A stretch of 64,000 nucleotides of DNA. Origin: Afipia sp. GTDB lineage: Bacteria > Pseudomonadota > Alphaproteobacteria > Rhizobiales > Xanthobacteraceae. Under the pieces are notes generated by a model. The model had not been told where the DNA came from. It saw only the letters and a list, made by a program, of their open reading frames with translations, and did not search any database. Positions within the stretch are counted from its first letter, which is position 1. The number at the start of each line of letters is the position of its first letter. Shown here piece after piece: positions 44,640 through 53,434 of the stretch. The stretch spans positions 806,001-870,000 of the forward strand of contig JACQDM010000008.1 of NCBI GenBank assembly GCA_016201045.1, read 5' to 3'. The position numbers and the translations under genes are program-made.

Positions 44640-45419
44640 TCAGTCGCGCCGGAACACGACCGATCCCAGCCATCCCGTCATCAGTGCCATCAATGCCGTT
44701 GCAAGCCCGTAGAGAAATCCATGCTGGCGCGCGGAGTTGGCAACGAATTGTTCAAAGCCGACCTTTACGATTTCGAACGACGTTTCGGTCTTTGCAACAA
44801 GCTGCCCACCCGCAAGCAATTTGATGTCGACATTATAGGTGCCGATCGGAACTTCAGCGGGAAGTGGAATGCCAGTACGAAACAGCGTCGGTGTGAGGAA
44901 GGTTACAGCGCCGATCTGTTCGCGATACAAATCCCGCTCCTCGCGCAACCGGACGAATGCGACCCGGAAAGGATCTCCGGCCGCAACGTTGACGATGTTG
45001 CGGCCAACCCTCCTCGGAAGGACGACATTGTCGAGACCAAGCTGCTGTTTCCGTTGCCCGTCGGGCTGCGCGATGGCGTCGATAGCGCGGTTGGAAAAAA
45101 TGCCGAGATAAGTCGGCACGCCGGCGAACTCCAGTGAATCGGTGTTGACCCAGATGCCGAGCTTCCGGTCCTTGCGGCGCGTCACCATGTCCACGCGGGG
45201 CCCGGTCACGGTGACGACGATGTCGTAGTTCGTCTGCTCAGGCAGCGACTTCGCGTTGCGTTCGACCGAACCGAACAGCACCAGTTCTTCGCCGGCGTAA
45301 TTCGGCGTCACTGTTACACGATGATTGGAAACCGAGACGATCAGATATTCGGCGTGCGCGATGCGAGTAACGCTAAAGAAGAGCACGGCCATAAGTGCGA
45401 TGCGGACAATCGCGGTCAT
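44640..45419 (-). CDS. TIGR02186 family membrane-anchored protein
   Basis: The 259-residue protein starts with a signal peptide ending AHA and ends with one C-terminal helix (GFLYGLATALMALMTGWLG). The exposed domain includes SNHRVTVTPNYAGEELVLFG and VVTVTGPRVDMVTRRKDR, then IGTYNVDIKLLAGG. This matches the TIGR02186 family, which is nearly always encoded beside a TauE/SafE exporter. Its ATG overlaps the exporter's stop (ATGA), so the two are coupled. The family function is unknown; an accessory role in sulfur-compound export is inferred. Confidence 0.85.
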   Translation of the reverse strand: MTAIVRIALMAVLFFSVTRIAHAEYLIVSVSNHRVTVTPNYAGEELVLFGSVERNAKSLPEQTNYDIVVTVTGPRVDMVTRRKDRKLGIWVNTDSLEFAGVPTYLGIFSNRAIDAIAQPDGQRKQQLGLDNVVLPRRVGRNIVNVAAGDPFRVAFVRLREERDLYREQIGAVTFLTPTLFRTGIPLPAEVPIGTYNVDIKLLAGGQLVAKTETSFEIVKVGFEQFVANSARQHGFLYGLATALMALMTGWLGSVVFRRD

Positions 45420-46342
45420 GCGCCCGGTCCCAATTCGCGGATCGAGTAAAGCTCGTCAGGCCGGATCACCAGTTCGACGGCGAACCTGATGCCGACCGAC
45501 AGAATCAGAAGCCCAAGCAGCAACCGTAGATGTTCGCTCCGAATCCTCTGTCCGGCCCGCGCGCCGAATTGCGCCCCGAACACGCCGCCGACCATCAGCA
45601 CCAGCGCGAGCACGGCATCGACGAGATGGTTTGTGGTTGCGTGCAGAATTGTCGCGATAATCATCGTCACCAGCGTCAGCACCATCGATGTGCCGATCAC
45701 GGTCGCGGTCGGAATGCGAAGGACATAGATCATGACGGGAATAAGCAGAAAGCCGCCGCCGATCCCCATGACGGCACCGAGAAATCCGATGATCAGTCCA
45801 ACGCCCGCGATCGGAATCACCGAAAGATAGATTTTCGAGCGCTTGAAGCGCATTTTCATCGGCAGGCCGAGAATCCAGGCCTGTGCTCGCACGCGACGCG
45901 TCGGCGGAGCTTCGCCCTGTCGCGCGCGCCAGATCGCCCGCGCACCTTCCCAGAACATCAGGCCGCCGACACCGCTAAGCAGCACGACGTAAGATAGCGC
46001 GATCATCAGATCGAGCTGACCGACCTTGCGAAGCAGCGTAAACAACCACACGCCGCCAGCGGTGCCGGCGATGCCACCAGCTAAAAGGACCGCGGCGAGC
46101 GCGGGATCGATCGCGCGCCTGCGCCAATACGACAATGCTCCGGAGAATGAAGAGGCCGCGATATGGCTCGAGACGGAGGCGACCGCGACGCCCGGCGCGA
46201 TGCCGATGAAAATCAGAAGCGGCGTCATCAGGAAGCCGCCGCCTATCCCGAACATGCCGGACACGAAACCGACCGCCGCGCCCATCGCGAGGATCAGGAA
46301 GACATTGACCGGAATGTCAGCGATGGGGAGATAGAGCTGCAC
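45416..46342 (-). CDS. Sulfite exporter TauE/SafE family protein
   Basis: The 308-residue protein has eight or so hydrophobic helices and the two TauE/SafE repeats: GFVSGMFGIGGGFLMTPLLI and GFLGAVMGIGGGFLLIPVMI, both with the typical GIGGGF. These transporters move sulfite, sulfoacetate or related organosulfur anions. It precedes and overlaps the TIGR02186 gene. The 197 bases between it and the SEL1 gene should hold its promoter; no clear box was found. Confidence 0.9.
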   Translation of the reverse strand: MQLYLPIADIPVNVFLILAMGAAVGFVSGMFGIGGGFLMTPLLIFIGIAPGVAVASVSSHIAASSFSGALSYWRRRAIDPALAAVLLAGGIAGTAGGVWLFTLLRKVGQLDLMIALSYVVLLSGVGGLMFWEGARAIWRARQGEAPPTRRVRAQAWILGLPMKMRFKRSKIYLSVIPIAGVGLIIGFLGAVMGIGGGFLLIPVMIYVLRIPTATVIGTSMVLTLVTMIIATILHATTNHLVDAVLALVLMVGGVFGAQFGARAGQRIRSEHLRLLLGLLILSVGIRFAVELVIRPDELYSIRELGPGA

Positions 46343-46539
46343 GCGCGTTCGCTTGAGTTGGTGCGAGACGCGGGATCACCTCTCGCAGCGGTGAATTGGC
46401 CGCGACGCGGGTCATGCGCCGCGTCTCTCCATAACCGAAAATCGGTGCGTGCGGGTTAAAGAATCAGGCGCATGTGAGGTTTTGCCAGCGCACAAGACAT
46501 GCGGGCGATCCAAACCGGATGTCTGGTAAACGAATGAGA

Positions 46540-49500
46540 TTAACGGGCCGCGCTCTTGGTCTTTGCGGCTTTGTCCGAGGTCTTCGCCGCAGGTTTCGCG
46601 GTCGTTTTCGGAGCGGCTGCCGCGTCCCATCCGCCCGCCGGCGCTCCCACCGAAAGAGCTTCCTCGGGCTGCGTTTCCGGCGTGAAGGTCTGGATCGCGA
46701 GCTTGGCCGCAGCGAGCGATTGCGGGTCGAGACGTTTTGCGATGTCGTCCCGCTTGCGGCCGGATTCGGCGTCGCCTTGGGCGGCGGCGAGGCTGAACCA
46801 TTTGTAGGATTCGGCGAGGTTCTGTTCGACGCCGATGCCGCGCGCATAAAGAACGGCGAGGTTAAACTGGCTGTCGGCAATTCCGCGCTCGGCGGCCTTG
46901 CGGAACCACTGGGCCGCGCCCTTGTAGTTCGGGCCGGCGTTGCCGCCATCCGCATCGAGCACCGCGAGATTGTGCATTGCCTTGGCACTGCCGCGCTCGG
47001 CTGCCTGCATATAGTAGCGGCGGGCCGCGTCGGCATCTTTCTTGGTGCCGAGACCTTTTTCGTAGAGCGCGCCGAGACGGAAAGTCGCCGGAACGATGCC
47101 ACCTTGCGCTGCGCGGTCGTACCATTTGGCCGATTCTTCGTAGCTGACGGCGACGCCGCGGCCTTCTGCGTAACGAATGCCGATCTCGAATGCAGCGGCG
47201 GGATCGCCCTTTGCGGCGGCCGCACGCAATGCCGGGCCGCCGATGGAATCCGGAATTTTGTCGGATACTGGAGTCCATGTTGATTTCGGGTGCGGCGGCG
47301 CAGCCGAAGGAATCGTGACCGAGACGCGTTCATGAGGCGACGCGATGGACCCGGTGACATCGGGTGACGGCTGAGTGGTTGTTACGGGCGGCTTCGGCAC
47401 AATGGTTTCGGCGGCCGGCACGGATGAAGGCGCAGCGGACGGAGTCGATGGGGCCATCATGGATTGACGATCGATCGGCGTCGGCGATGTCATGGACGGT
47501 CCAGACGGCGCTGCATTGTCGGATCGCGGCTCGTCTTCACGCGCGGACGGCAACGTGAGAGGTGTCGCTTCGCTCGATTCCGACGAGGCCGCAGGCGGCG
47601 TCGCACTGCGATTGTTGATCAGGTTCAATCCGAATTTCACGGTCCCCAGCACGATCACGACCACGCTCGCACCGACCAGCAGTCCGCGAATTTTTGAAGA
47701 CAGCGGCGACTCGCCTTTCGTCTCGACCTTGGCGGCCTTGCGCGCAGCATCGTTGAGCGACGTGACGCGGTTCGCCTTCTTGCCTGCGGCAGGAGCGGGG
47801 GTCGCGGTTGCCGCTGCCTGCGCAGCGCGGCGCGCAGCCTGAATGAAGTTCGTTGTACTAACTGGCTCGCGCGTGCCCGCAGGAATTTCGTTCAAAGCGA
47901 TTTCGGAGGCAGCGATGCGTTCTGATGGCGTTGATGTGCCACGCAATTGCTGAGGACGCGTGCCGGGTTCGAGTGGCGTATCGGGCGGCAAATTCGGATC
48001 GATCGGATTGCGGGCAGCAGACGGCGGTCGATTTGCCGCCGACGGTTCAGCGACTGCGATGTGTTCGCCGGAAATGGCGATATCGGCAATCGATGGAGCG
48101 GGTGGAGTTGGCTGGGTTTCCGCGACCGGAGACCGCGCAATCGGAGGCTGAGCCGCAGCGGGGTTCGGCAATTCCGGACGCGGCATCGGAGCCACTGCGC
48201 GGGGCGTTTCAGGCACGAAGGCTTCGCGCGGGCGCGGTTCATCCATAGCTTCGCGCACAGGCACAGCGCGCGGAGCGGCACGAACTTCGCGCATGTCGCC
48301 TTCGATTTGCGCGAGGCGATCGACCACATGGCCGAGCGTCGAATGAACGACTTCGAGCGAATCCTGCGTGTGCCGGTCTGTTTCCGACTGGCTGTAGCGC
48401 ATGTCGGTGAGTTCGCGCTTGATGGTGTCGACGATCGTGTTGTCCATCGGCGCGCCGGGCGAGCCCGCCGCGGCGCTGGTGCGTTGCTGCTCGAGATGGC
48501 GCAAAATGTCCGAAAGCGCTTCTTCGACGCGCGTGAAATTGCCGCCGCGGTTGTCGGAATGTTCGAGCCGTTCGAGCAAATGGTGGACGCGCTGCTCGAC
48601 GTGGCCAAGAGAGGACGCACTGTCGCCGCCGACCTGAAGATGATCGAGGCGGTCGGAAATGCTGCGAACCGCGTTGTCGAAATAGCTTGAGTCGCCCGCC
48701 GCAGGACGTTCGCGGGACTCAAGTGCGGACGTGAGGGTCGCGATACGCTGTTCGAGTGCGGACAAAATCTCGCTACCGCCGGACCGGGCGACCTGATCCA
48801 CCTTTGCCGACAGCATCTGGATGTGATCGGCGAGCTGATGCAGCGCGTCGTTTGAGGCGACGTTGGAGACGATGAGTTTCAGCGCCGAGATTGCATCCTC
48901 AAGCTGATGCATAATTCCAGGATCGGGGCTCGTGCGAACGATCATGTCGATCTTCGCGCCGAGATTGTTGATCGCCTCGTCGAATCCGGTGAGCTTTTCC
49001 GCCGGTGTCAGCGAGCGTAGTTCTCCACGAATTTCGTTCAAAGCGCGTTCGACGCCCGTCAGAGCCGCGCCATCGGCTCCGCTGGAGCGTGTCTCGTCGA
49101 TGCGGCGTCCCAAAGAACGTACTTCGCTTTCAAGCGATTCGATCGCGCGACGCGGCATCGCCTCGGTGATGGCGTAGCGGATCTCGGTGAGCTCAGACCG
49201 GAACGACGCAATGGATTGTTCGAGGATCGGATCTGGACGGCGCAGCATCTCGATGCGATCCGTCATGTGCGACAACTGCCGCTCAAGTCCGGAGAAGTCG
49301 GCTTGCGGTTGCATCGGCGGCGCATAAGCCGGCGCGACAAACGACGGCGCGGGCATCATTGGTGTCACGCGCTGTGGCATTGCGCGCGGTACACCGTCGA
49401 GCTCTCCCTGGCGCGCAACAATTTCGGCGATGGAGAAATCCGCCTGCTGCTGCATTTGAGGAGTGGCAATCGAGGGCGACGGGCGATAGGCCGGAGCAGG

Positions 49501-49818
49501 CTGATAGGCCTGCCCCGAGGTTCGTTCCGAGATCTGCGAGAGGCGGGCGTCGAGCCGCGAGATGGCGTCGTTCAACTGGCGCGCAACGCCTGGATCGCTT
49601 TTCGCTCCGTTAGGAGCGCGCGACATGGTTTCCATCTGCCGCGAAATCGAATCGAGACGCCGATGAATGTCGGCGACGTCTTGTGCCTCGTTGGGGCTGC
49701 CGATCGTCGAATTGAGCCAGTCGCCGAGTGACATGCCGGCGCGTTGGGCGGCTGCTTCTGCCCTTTCGCGGACCGATGGTTCTATTCCGTCAACACTCCA
49801 CGATACGCGCGATGTCAT
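46540..49818 (-). CDS. PodJ-like SEL1-repeat polarity protein
   Basis: The 1092-residue protein begins with a ribbon-helix-helix-like segment (SVRERAEAAAQRAGMSLGDW). Long stretches of predicted coiled coil with Pro-rich linkers follow, then one membrane helix near residue 710 (LLVGASVVVIVLGTVKFGL). The C-terminal part has several SEL1 repeats (AAFEIGIRYAEGRGVAVSYE, FRLGALYEKGLGTKKDADAA, FNLAVLYARGIGVEQNLAES). The order matches PodJ, a polar organiser in Caulobacter and rhizobia. A C-terminal peptidoglycan-binding domain is absent; the tail is Ala/Lys-rich. Confidence 0.85.
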   Translation of the reverse strand: MTSRVSWSVDGIEPSVRERAEAAAQRAGMSLGDWLNSTIGSPNEAQDVADIHRRLDSISRQMETMSRAPNGAKSDPGVARQLNDAISRLDARLSQISERTSGQAYQPAPAYRPSPSIATPQMQQQADFSIAEIVARQGELDGVPRAMPQRVTPMMPAPSFVAPAYAPPMQPQADFSGLERQLSHMTDRIEMLRRPDPILEQSIASFRSELTEIRYAITEAMPRRAIESLESEVRSLGRRIDETRSSGADGAALTGVERALNEIRGELRSLTPAEKLTGFDEAINNLGAKIDMIVRTSPDPGIMHQLEDAISALKLIVSNVASNDALHQLADHIQMLSAKVDQVARSGGSEILSALEQRIATLTSALESRERPAAGDSSYFDNAVRSISDRLDHLQVGGDSASSLGHVEQRVHHLLERLEHSDNRGGNFTRVEEALSDILRHLEQQRTSAAAGSPGAPMDNTIVDTIKRELTDMRYSQSETDRHTQDSLEVVHSTLGHVVDRLAQIEGDMREVRAAPRAVPVREAMDEPRPREAFVPETPRAVAPMPRPELPNPAAAQPPIARSPVAETQPTPPAPSIADIAISGEHIAVAEPSAANRPPSAARNPIDPNLPPDTPLEPGTRPQQLRGTSTPSERIAASEIALNEIPAGTREPVSTTNFIQAARRAAQAAATATPAPAAGKKANRVTSLNDAARKAAKVETKGESPLSSKIRGLLVGASVVVIVLGTVKFGLNLINNRSATPPAASSESSEATPLTLPSAREDEPRSDNAAPSGPSMTSPTPIDRQSMMAPSTPSAAPSSVPAAETIVPKPPVTTTQPSPDVTGSIASPHERVSVTIPSAAPPHPKSTWTPVSDKIPDSIGGPALRAAAAKGDPAAAFEIGIRYAEGRGVAVSYEESAKWYDRAAQGGIVPATFRLGALYEKGLGTKKDADAARRYYMQAAERGSAKAMHNLAVLDADGGNAGPNYKGAAQWFRKAAERGIADSQFNLAVLYARGIGVEQNLAESYKWFSLAAAQGDAESGRKRDDIAKRLDPQSLAAAKLAIQTFTPETQPEEALSVGAPAGGWDAAAAPKTTAKPAAKTSDKAAKTKSAAR

Positions 49819-49991
49819 GCCTTGGCCCGGTAAACGGCGCGAGGCTCCTGCCTCAACGCTTCAGCCACCCCGCGCCCTTGAAGAGATTTAGGAATTTCGC
49901 GCGCGGGACGGCCGATCCCGGCAACGACTTTTAATTGTTAGGGTAAAAAAGCAGTTAAGAACCGCACAGCGGCTGCCGAAACATCGCCGGT

Positions 49992-50573
49992 TTACGCGTT
50001 GCCGTTCGAGGCTGTTGCGAACAGACCGCTCAGATCATTGAGGTCGGCTTCGGTGATCGACGTATGTGCAATGTGCATGACGGATGACTGGCCGACATAA
50101 GCCCAATAGATGAACTCGGCGCGGGGCATTGTCTTTTCGACGCTGACCCCCGATTCGCGCAGAAGCTTGGAGATGTAGGCGATGCGCCTTGCATCGACGT
50201 TTGCAACCACCTTTGCGGCCTCGGGGTCGGTCGCGGCCCAGGCGCGAAAGGCCCGGTCAAGGCTGCGATCCTCCTTAAAGGCTAGCTTCATCAGGTAGGT
50301 CAGGCGCGCGGGCCCCGTGATCGACGAATCGATTTCCCGGATCACGCCGTCGGTCGCCCGTTCCTGCCAAGTGTCCAGAAGCTGCGCCCGGAACTCGGCA
50401 ATGCTCTCGAAATGCCAATAAAAACTGCCTCGGGAGACATTAAGCCCCGAAGCCAGCATCCCGGTTTTCAAGGCGCCTTCGCCCTGTCGGGCAAGGGTCC
50501 GCAGCCCGTGGACAATCCACTGGTCCCGGGTCAGTCGGTCCTTAATGACGGCAGTTTCTGCTGAATCGACCAT
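49992..50573 (-). CDS. TetR family transcriptional regulator
   Basis: The 193-residue product has the TetR DNA-binding region (IVHGLRTLARQGEGALKTGM, SGLNVSRGSFYWHFESIAEF) and an all-helical ligand domain. The ATG at 50573 is preferred over a GTG at 50591. A perfect palindrome overlaps this start, and a second copy lies at the promoter of the divergent membrane-protein gene (50572-50630). The regulator therefore probably represses itself and that gene. The beta-oxidation genes downstream suggest an acyl-CoA ligand, which is inference. Confidence 0.9.
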   Translation of the reverse strand: MVDSAETAVIKDRLTRDQWIVHGLRTLARQGEGALKTGMLASGLNVSRGSFYWHFESIAEFRAQLLDTWQERATDGVIREIDSSITGPARLTYLMKLAFKEDRSLDRAFRAWAATDPEAAKVVANVDARRIAYISKLLRESGVSVEKTMPRAEFIYWAYVGQSSVMHIAHTSITEADLNDLSGLFATASNGNA

Positions 50574-50630
50574 ACACAAGTGTATTGACACATCTCATAG
50601 GCCGAAGCTAGGCTCCATACAGAGGTGTAC
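50572..50630. promoter_or_regulatory. Twin TetR-type operators and promoter
   Basis: ATACAC-AA-GTGTAT (50572-50585) is a perfect 14-base palindrome. ATACA-N4-TGTAC (50617-50630) is a second copy with the same spacing, 45 bases away. Between them, TTGACA (50585-50590) is a perfect -35 box directed toward the gene at 50635, with a weak TAGGCT -10 at 50609-50614. The first operator touches the -35 box and the tetR start; the second covers the expected transcription start. Confidence 0.75.
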
Positions 50631-50634
50631 GGAA

Positions 50635-51030
50635 ATGCCTTGGCACAATTTGGCGCTGGAACTCGCTGGCTTCATCGGCGCGGTCGTTGCGATCGCGCAT
50701 GGCATCCTCGTTCAGCGACTGATCGTCAGGCCGTTTGCAGACGTTGCTGCGGAAAACCGCAAATTTTCCGCGACAGTGCGCCGACTCGTTCCACCCCTGA
50801 TTCATTTCAGCACGATCGTCTGGTTTGCGGGCGGCGTTGCGCTCGCCTCGGCAACGGTCCTCGACGCGCAGGCGAGACTCTTTGCCTGTCTTTTGGTCGG
50901 CGCGACATATTTGTTTGGTGCGGCCGGAAATTTCTGGGCGACGCGCGGACGCCATCCCGGTTGGATGCTGCTCGCAATCGCATTGGTTCTTATTGCGTTC
51001 GGAGCCGTCGCTCCGGCATCTCTAACATAA
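50635..51030 (+). CDS. Four-helix membrane protein of unknown function
   Basis: The 131-residue protein has four hydrophobic segments: LELAGFIGAVVAIAHGILVQ, LIHFSTIVWFAGGVALASAT, ACLLVGATYLFGAAGNFWA and MLLAIALVLIAFGAVAP. No catalytic motif stands out. It is transcribed divergently from the TetR gene, with an operator over its promoter, so it is the most direct candidate target. The frame is open upstream to 50545, but the ATG at 50635 suits the promoter position. Confidence 0.75.
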   Translation: MPWHNLALELAGFIGAVVAIAHGILVQRLIVRPFADVAAENRKFSATVRRLVPPLIHFSTIVWFAGGVALASATVLDAQARLFACLLVGATYLFGAAGNFWATRGRHPGWMLLAIALVLIAFGAVAPASLT

Positions 51031-51123
51031 AGTGGCCGGAGCGATCATATGTCTCGCATCGGGTATCTTACATTTCGTCATATCGACGTGACATAACCGT
51101 GCAGCTTTCCCCAAGGGTGTTCG

Positions 51124-51519
51124 ATGAACGGTCTCGACCGCTGGTATCACTGCATTCAATCGCGCGACCACACGGCGTTGTGGGAGCTTCTGCATCCCGA
51201 CGCCGTTTTCGAGAGTCCCGTGGTGCACACGCCGCAGCGCGGGCGTGAAAAGACGTTTGCCTATCTCAAGAGCGCCGAGGATGTACTCGGCGGTCCCGGC
51301 TTCCGCTATCTGAATGAGTGGCGCGGCAATAATTCCGCCGTGCTTGAATTCGAAAACGAGATCGAAGGCATCAAAATGAACGGCGTCGACATGATTAAGT
51401 TCGACGACGATGGCCGCATCACGCATTTCAAGGTGATGGTCCGGCCATTGAAAGCTATCAACCTGCTTCATCGCCTCATGGGCGAGCAACTCGCTCGCCT
51501 TGCTTCCGCTCCGAACTGA
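51124..51519 (+). CDS. SnoaL/NTF2-like protein
   Basis: The 131-residue protein has a nuclear-transport-factor-2-like fold: LDRWYHCIQSRDHTALWELL, HPDAVFESPVVHTPQRG, then VDMIKFDDDGRITHFKVMVR. SnoaL-like members bind or isomerise small hydrophobic molecules. It lies nine bases before the acyl-CoA dehydrogenase gene and is probably in the same operon. Its ligand is unknown. Confidence 0.85.
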   Translation: MNGLDRWYHCIQSRDHTALWELLHPDAVFESPVVHTPQRGREKTFAYLKSAEDVLGGPGFRYLNEWRGNNSAVLEFENEIEGIKMNGVDMIKFDDDGRITHFKVMVRPLKAINLLHRLMGEQLARLASAPN

Positions 51520-51528
51520 GAGATTCCC

Positions 51529-53319
51529 ATGACGATTTATAAAGCCCCCGTTGAAGATGTGAGCTTCCTTCTCAACGACGTGTTCCAGATCGACAAATAC
51601 AACAACCTTCCGGGCTTCGCTGATGCGTCTCTCGATGTACGCGAGGCCATCATTGATGAGGCTGCAAAACTGAGCGAGGAAGTACTTCATCCGATCAACG
51701 GAGTCGGCGACATTGAAGGTTGTACGCGCCACGACGACGGGCGCGTGACGACTCCGAAAGGCTTCAAGGATGCGTGGAAGCAGCTCGGCGAAGGCGGCTG
51801 GCTCGGTCTTGTCGGTCCCACGCAATATGGCGGGCAGGGACTTCCGGTTACGCTCGCGCAGCCGGTCAACGAGTTCATGATGTCCGCCAACATGGCGTTT
51901 TCGATGTATCCGGGCCTGACGCAAGGGGCGATGGCAGCACTTCTCGTTCACGGCAACGACGAACAGAAGAAGACGTTCGTTCCGAACATGATCGCCGGCA
52001 AATGGACCGGCACGATGAATCTCACAGAGCCGCAATGCGGCACCGATCTTGGACTGATGCGCACGAAGGCTGTGAAGCAGGCCGACGGCACCTACAAAAT
52101 CACCGGCACCAAAATTTTCATTTCCGGCGGCGAGCAGGATCTGTCGGACAACATCGTTCACCTCGTGCTCGCGCGCATCGAAGGCGCGCCTGCAGGCATC
52201 AAGGGTGTGTCGCTGTTCGTCGTGTCGAAGATGAAACTCAATGCCGACGGATCGCTCGGCGGGCCGAACGGCGTGTCGTGCGGCTCGATCGAACACAAGA
52301 TGGGCATTCACGGAAATTCGACCTGTGTTCTGAATTTCGACAACGCAGTCGGCACGCTGGTCGGCGAAGAGAACAAAGGCATGGCGGCGATGTTCGTGAT
52401 GATGAACGAGGCGCGTCTCGGCGTCGGAGTTCAGGGTCTTGCGCAATCCGAAGTCGCCTATCAGAACGCTGCAGCCTACGCGAAGGATCGCCTTCAGGGT
52501 CGCTCGTTGACCGGCGTGAAGTCACCCGACAAGGCGGCCGATCCGATCATCGTGCATCCGGATATCCGCCGCACGCTGATGACGATCCGCGCTTTCAACG
52601 AAGCTGCACGCGCGCTCGTTGTGTGGACTTCGCTGAAAAGCGATCTCGCGCATCGCTCGAGCGATCCAAAGGAGCGTCAGGAAGCCGACGATCACATGGG
52701 CCTGTTGACGCCGGTGGTGAAAGGCATGCTGACCGATGTGGGATTTGCGAACGCGGTCGCCGCGCAGCAGGTCTACGGCGGCCACGGCTATATTCAGGAA
52801 ACCGGCGTCGAACAGTTTGTGCGCGATGCGCGCATCTCGATGATCTACGAGGGGGCTAATGGCATTCAGGCGCTCGATCTCGTCGGCCGCAAATTGCCGA
52901 AAGACGGTGGCCGCGCGCTGACTGCGTTTTTCAACGAGGTCACGGCGTTTGCGAAGGACAATGCCGCCGATGAATCGATGAAGGCGTTTCTTGGGCCGCT
53001 CAATGCCGCCGTGCAGGATTTGCAGAAGGCCACCATGTGGCTGATGCAGAACGGCCTGAAGAATCCGGACAATGCGGGTGCCGCATCCACCGACTATCTG
53101 CATCTGCTTGGCCTCGTCACGCTCGGCTATATGTGGGCGAAAATGGCCAAGGTCGCGCAGGACAAGCTGGCGAATTCTGGCGAGCAGCCGTATCTGAAGT
53201 CCAAGCTCGTGACGGGCAAGTTCTTCATGGAGCGCATGCTGCCGGAAACCGCGTTGCGCCTGACGCGGATCCAGACCGGCGCCGGTTCGATGATGGAATT
53301 GCCGGCTGACGCATTCTGA
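51529..53319 (+). CDS. Acyl-CoA dehydrogenase (long form with C-terminal extension)
   Basis: The 596-residue flavoenzyme introduces the first double bond in acyl-CoA beta-oxidation. It has the N-terminal helical part (VREAIIDEAAKLSEEVLHPI), the FAD strand region MNLTEPQCGTDLGLMRTKA, and the C-terminal domain with QVYGGHGYIQETGVEQFVRD and the catalytic Glu region SMIYEGANGIQALDL. About 130 further residues follow, as in the DmdC/FadE-like subgroup. Chain-length specificity cannot be read. A 9-bp stem-loop separates it from the thiolase gene. Confidence 0.93.
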   Translation: MTIYKAPVEDVSFLLNDVFQIDKYNNLPGFADASLDVREAIIDEAAKLSEEVLHPINGVGDIEGCTRHDDGRVTTPKGFKDAWKQLGEGGWLGLVGPTQYGGQGLPVTLAQPVNEFMMSANMAFSMYPGLTQGAMAALLVHGNDEQKKTFVPNMIAGKWTGTMNLTEPQCGTDLGLMRTKAVKQADGTYKITGTKIFISGGEQDLSDNIVHLVLARIEGAPAGIKGVSLFVVSKMKLNADGSLGGPNGVSCGSIEHKMGIHGNSTCVLNFDNAVGTLVGEENKGMAAMFVMMNEARLGVGVQGLAQSEVAYQNAAAYAKDRLQGRSLTGVKSPDKAADPIIVHPDIRRTLMTIRAFNEAARALVVWTSLKSDLAHRSSDPKERQEADDHMGLLTPVVKGMLTDVGFANAVAAQQVYGGHGYIQETGVEQFVRDARISMIYEGANGIQALDLVGRKLPKDGGRALTAFFNEVTAFAKDNAADESMKAFLGPLNAAVQDLQKATMWLMQNGLKNPDNAGAASTDYLHLLGLVTLGYMWAKMAKVAQDKLANSGEQPYLKSKLVTGKFFMERMLPETALRLTRIQTGAGSMMELPADAF

Positions 53320-53326
53320 TTTTCGA

Positions 53327-53356
53327 GCGCATGTCAGATCTGTTCTGGACATGCGC
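53327..53356 (+). repeat. Inverted repeat between the dehydrogenase and thiolase genes
   Basis: GCGCATGTC (53327-53335) and GACATGCGC (53348-53356) are perfect complements with a 12-base loop. No T-run follows, so it is more likely an RNA-stability or processing hairpin, or a protein site, than a terminator. Confidence 0.55.
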
Positions 53357-53434
53357 CCGTTTCGGGATTTGATGAATGGAAAAGCCGGGTCCCCGGCGTG
53401 CAAGTTGAAACCACCGCTTTGCAAGGAGGCTCTC

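Noticed and set aside
49819..49991. CtrA-like TTAA half-sites and possible GANTC control upstream of the PodJ-like gene
   Set aside because: No full TTAA-N7-TTAA site was found, and the stretch contains no GANTC.
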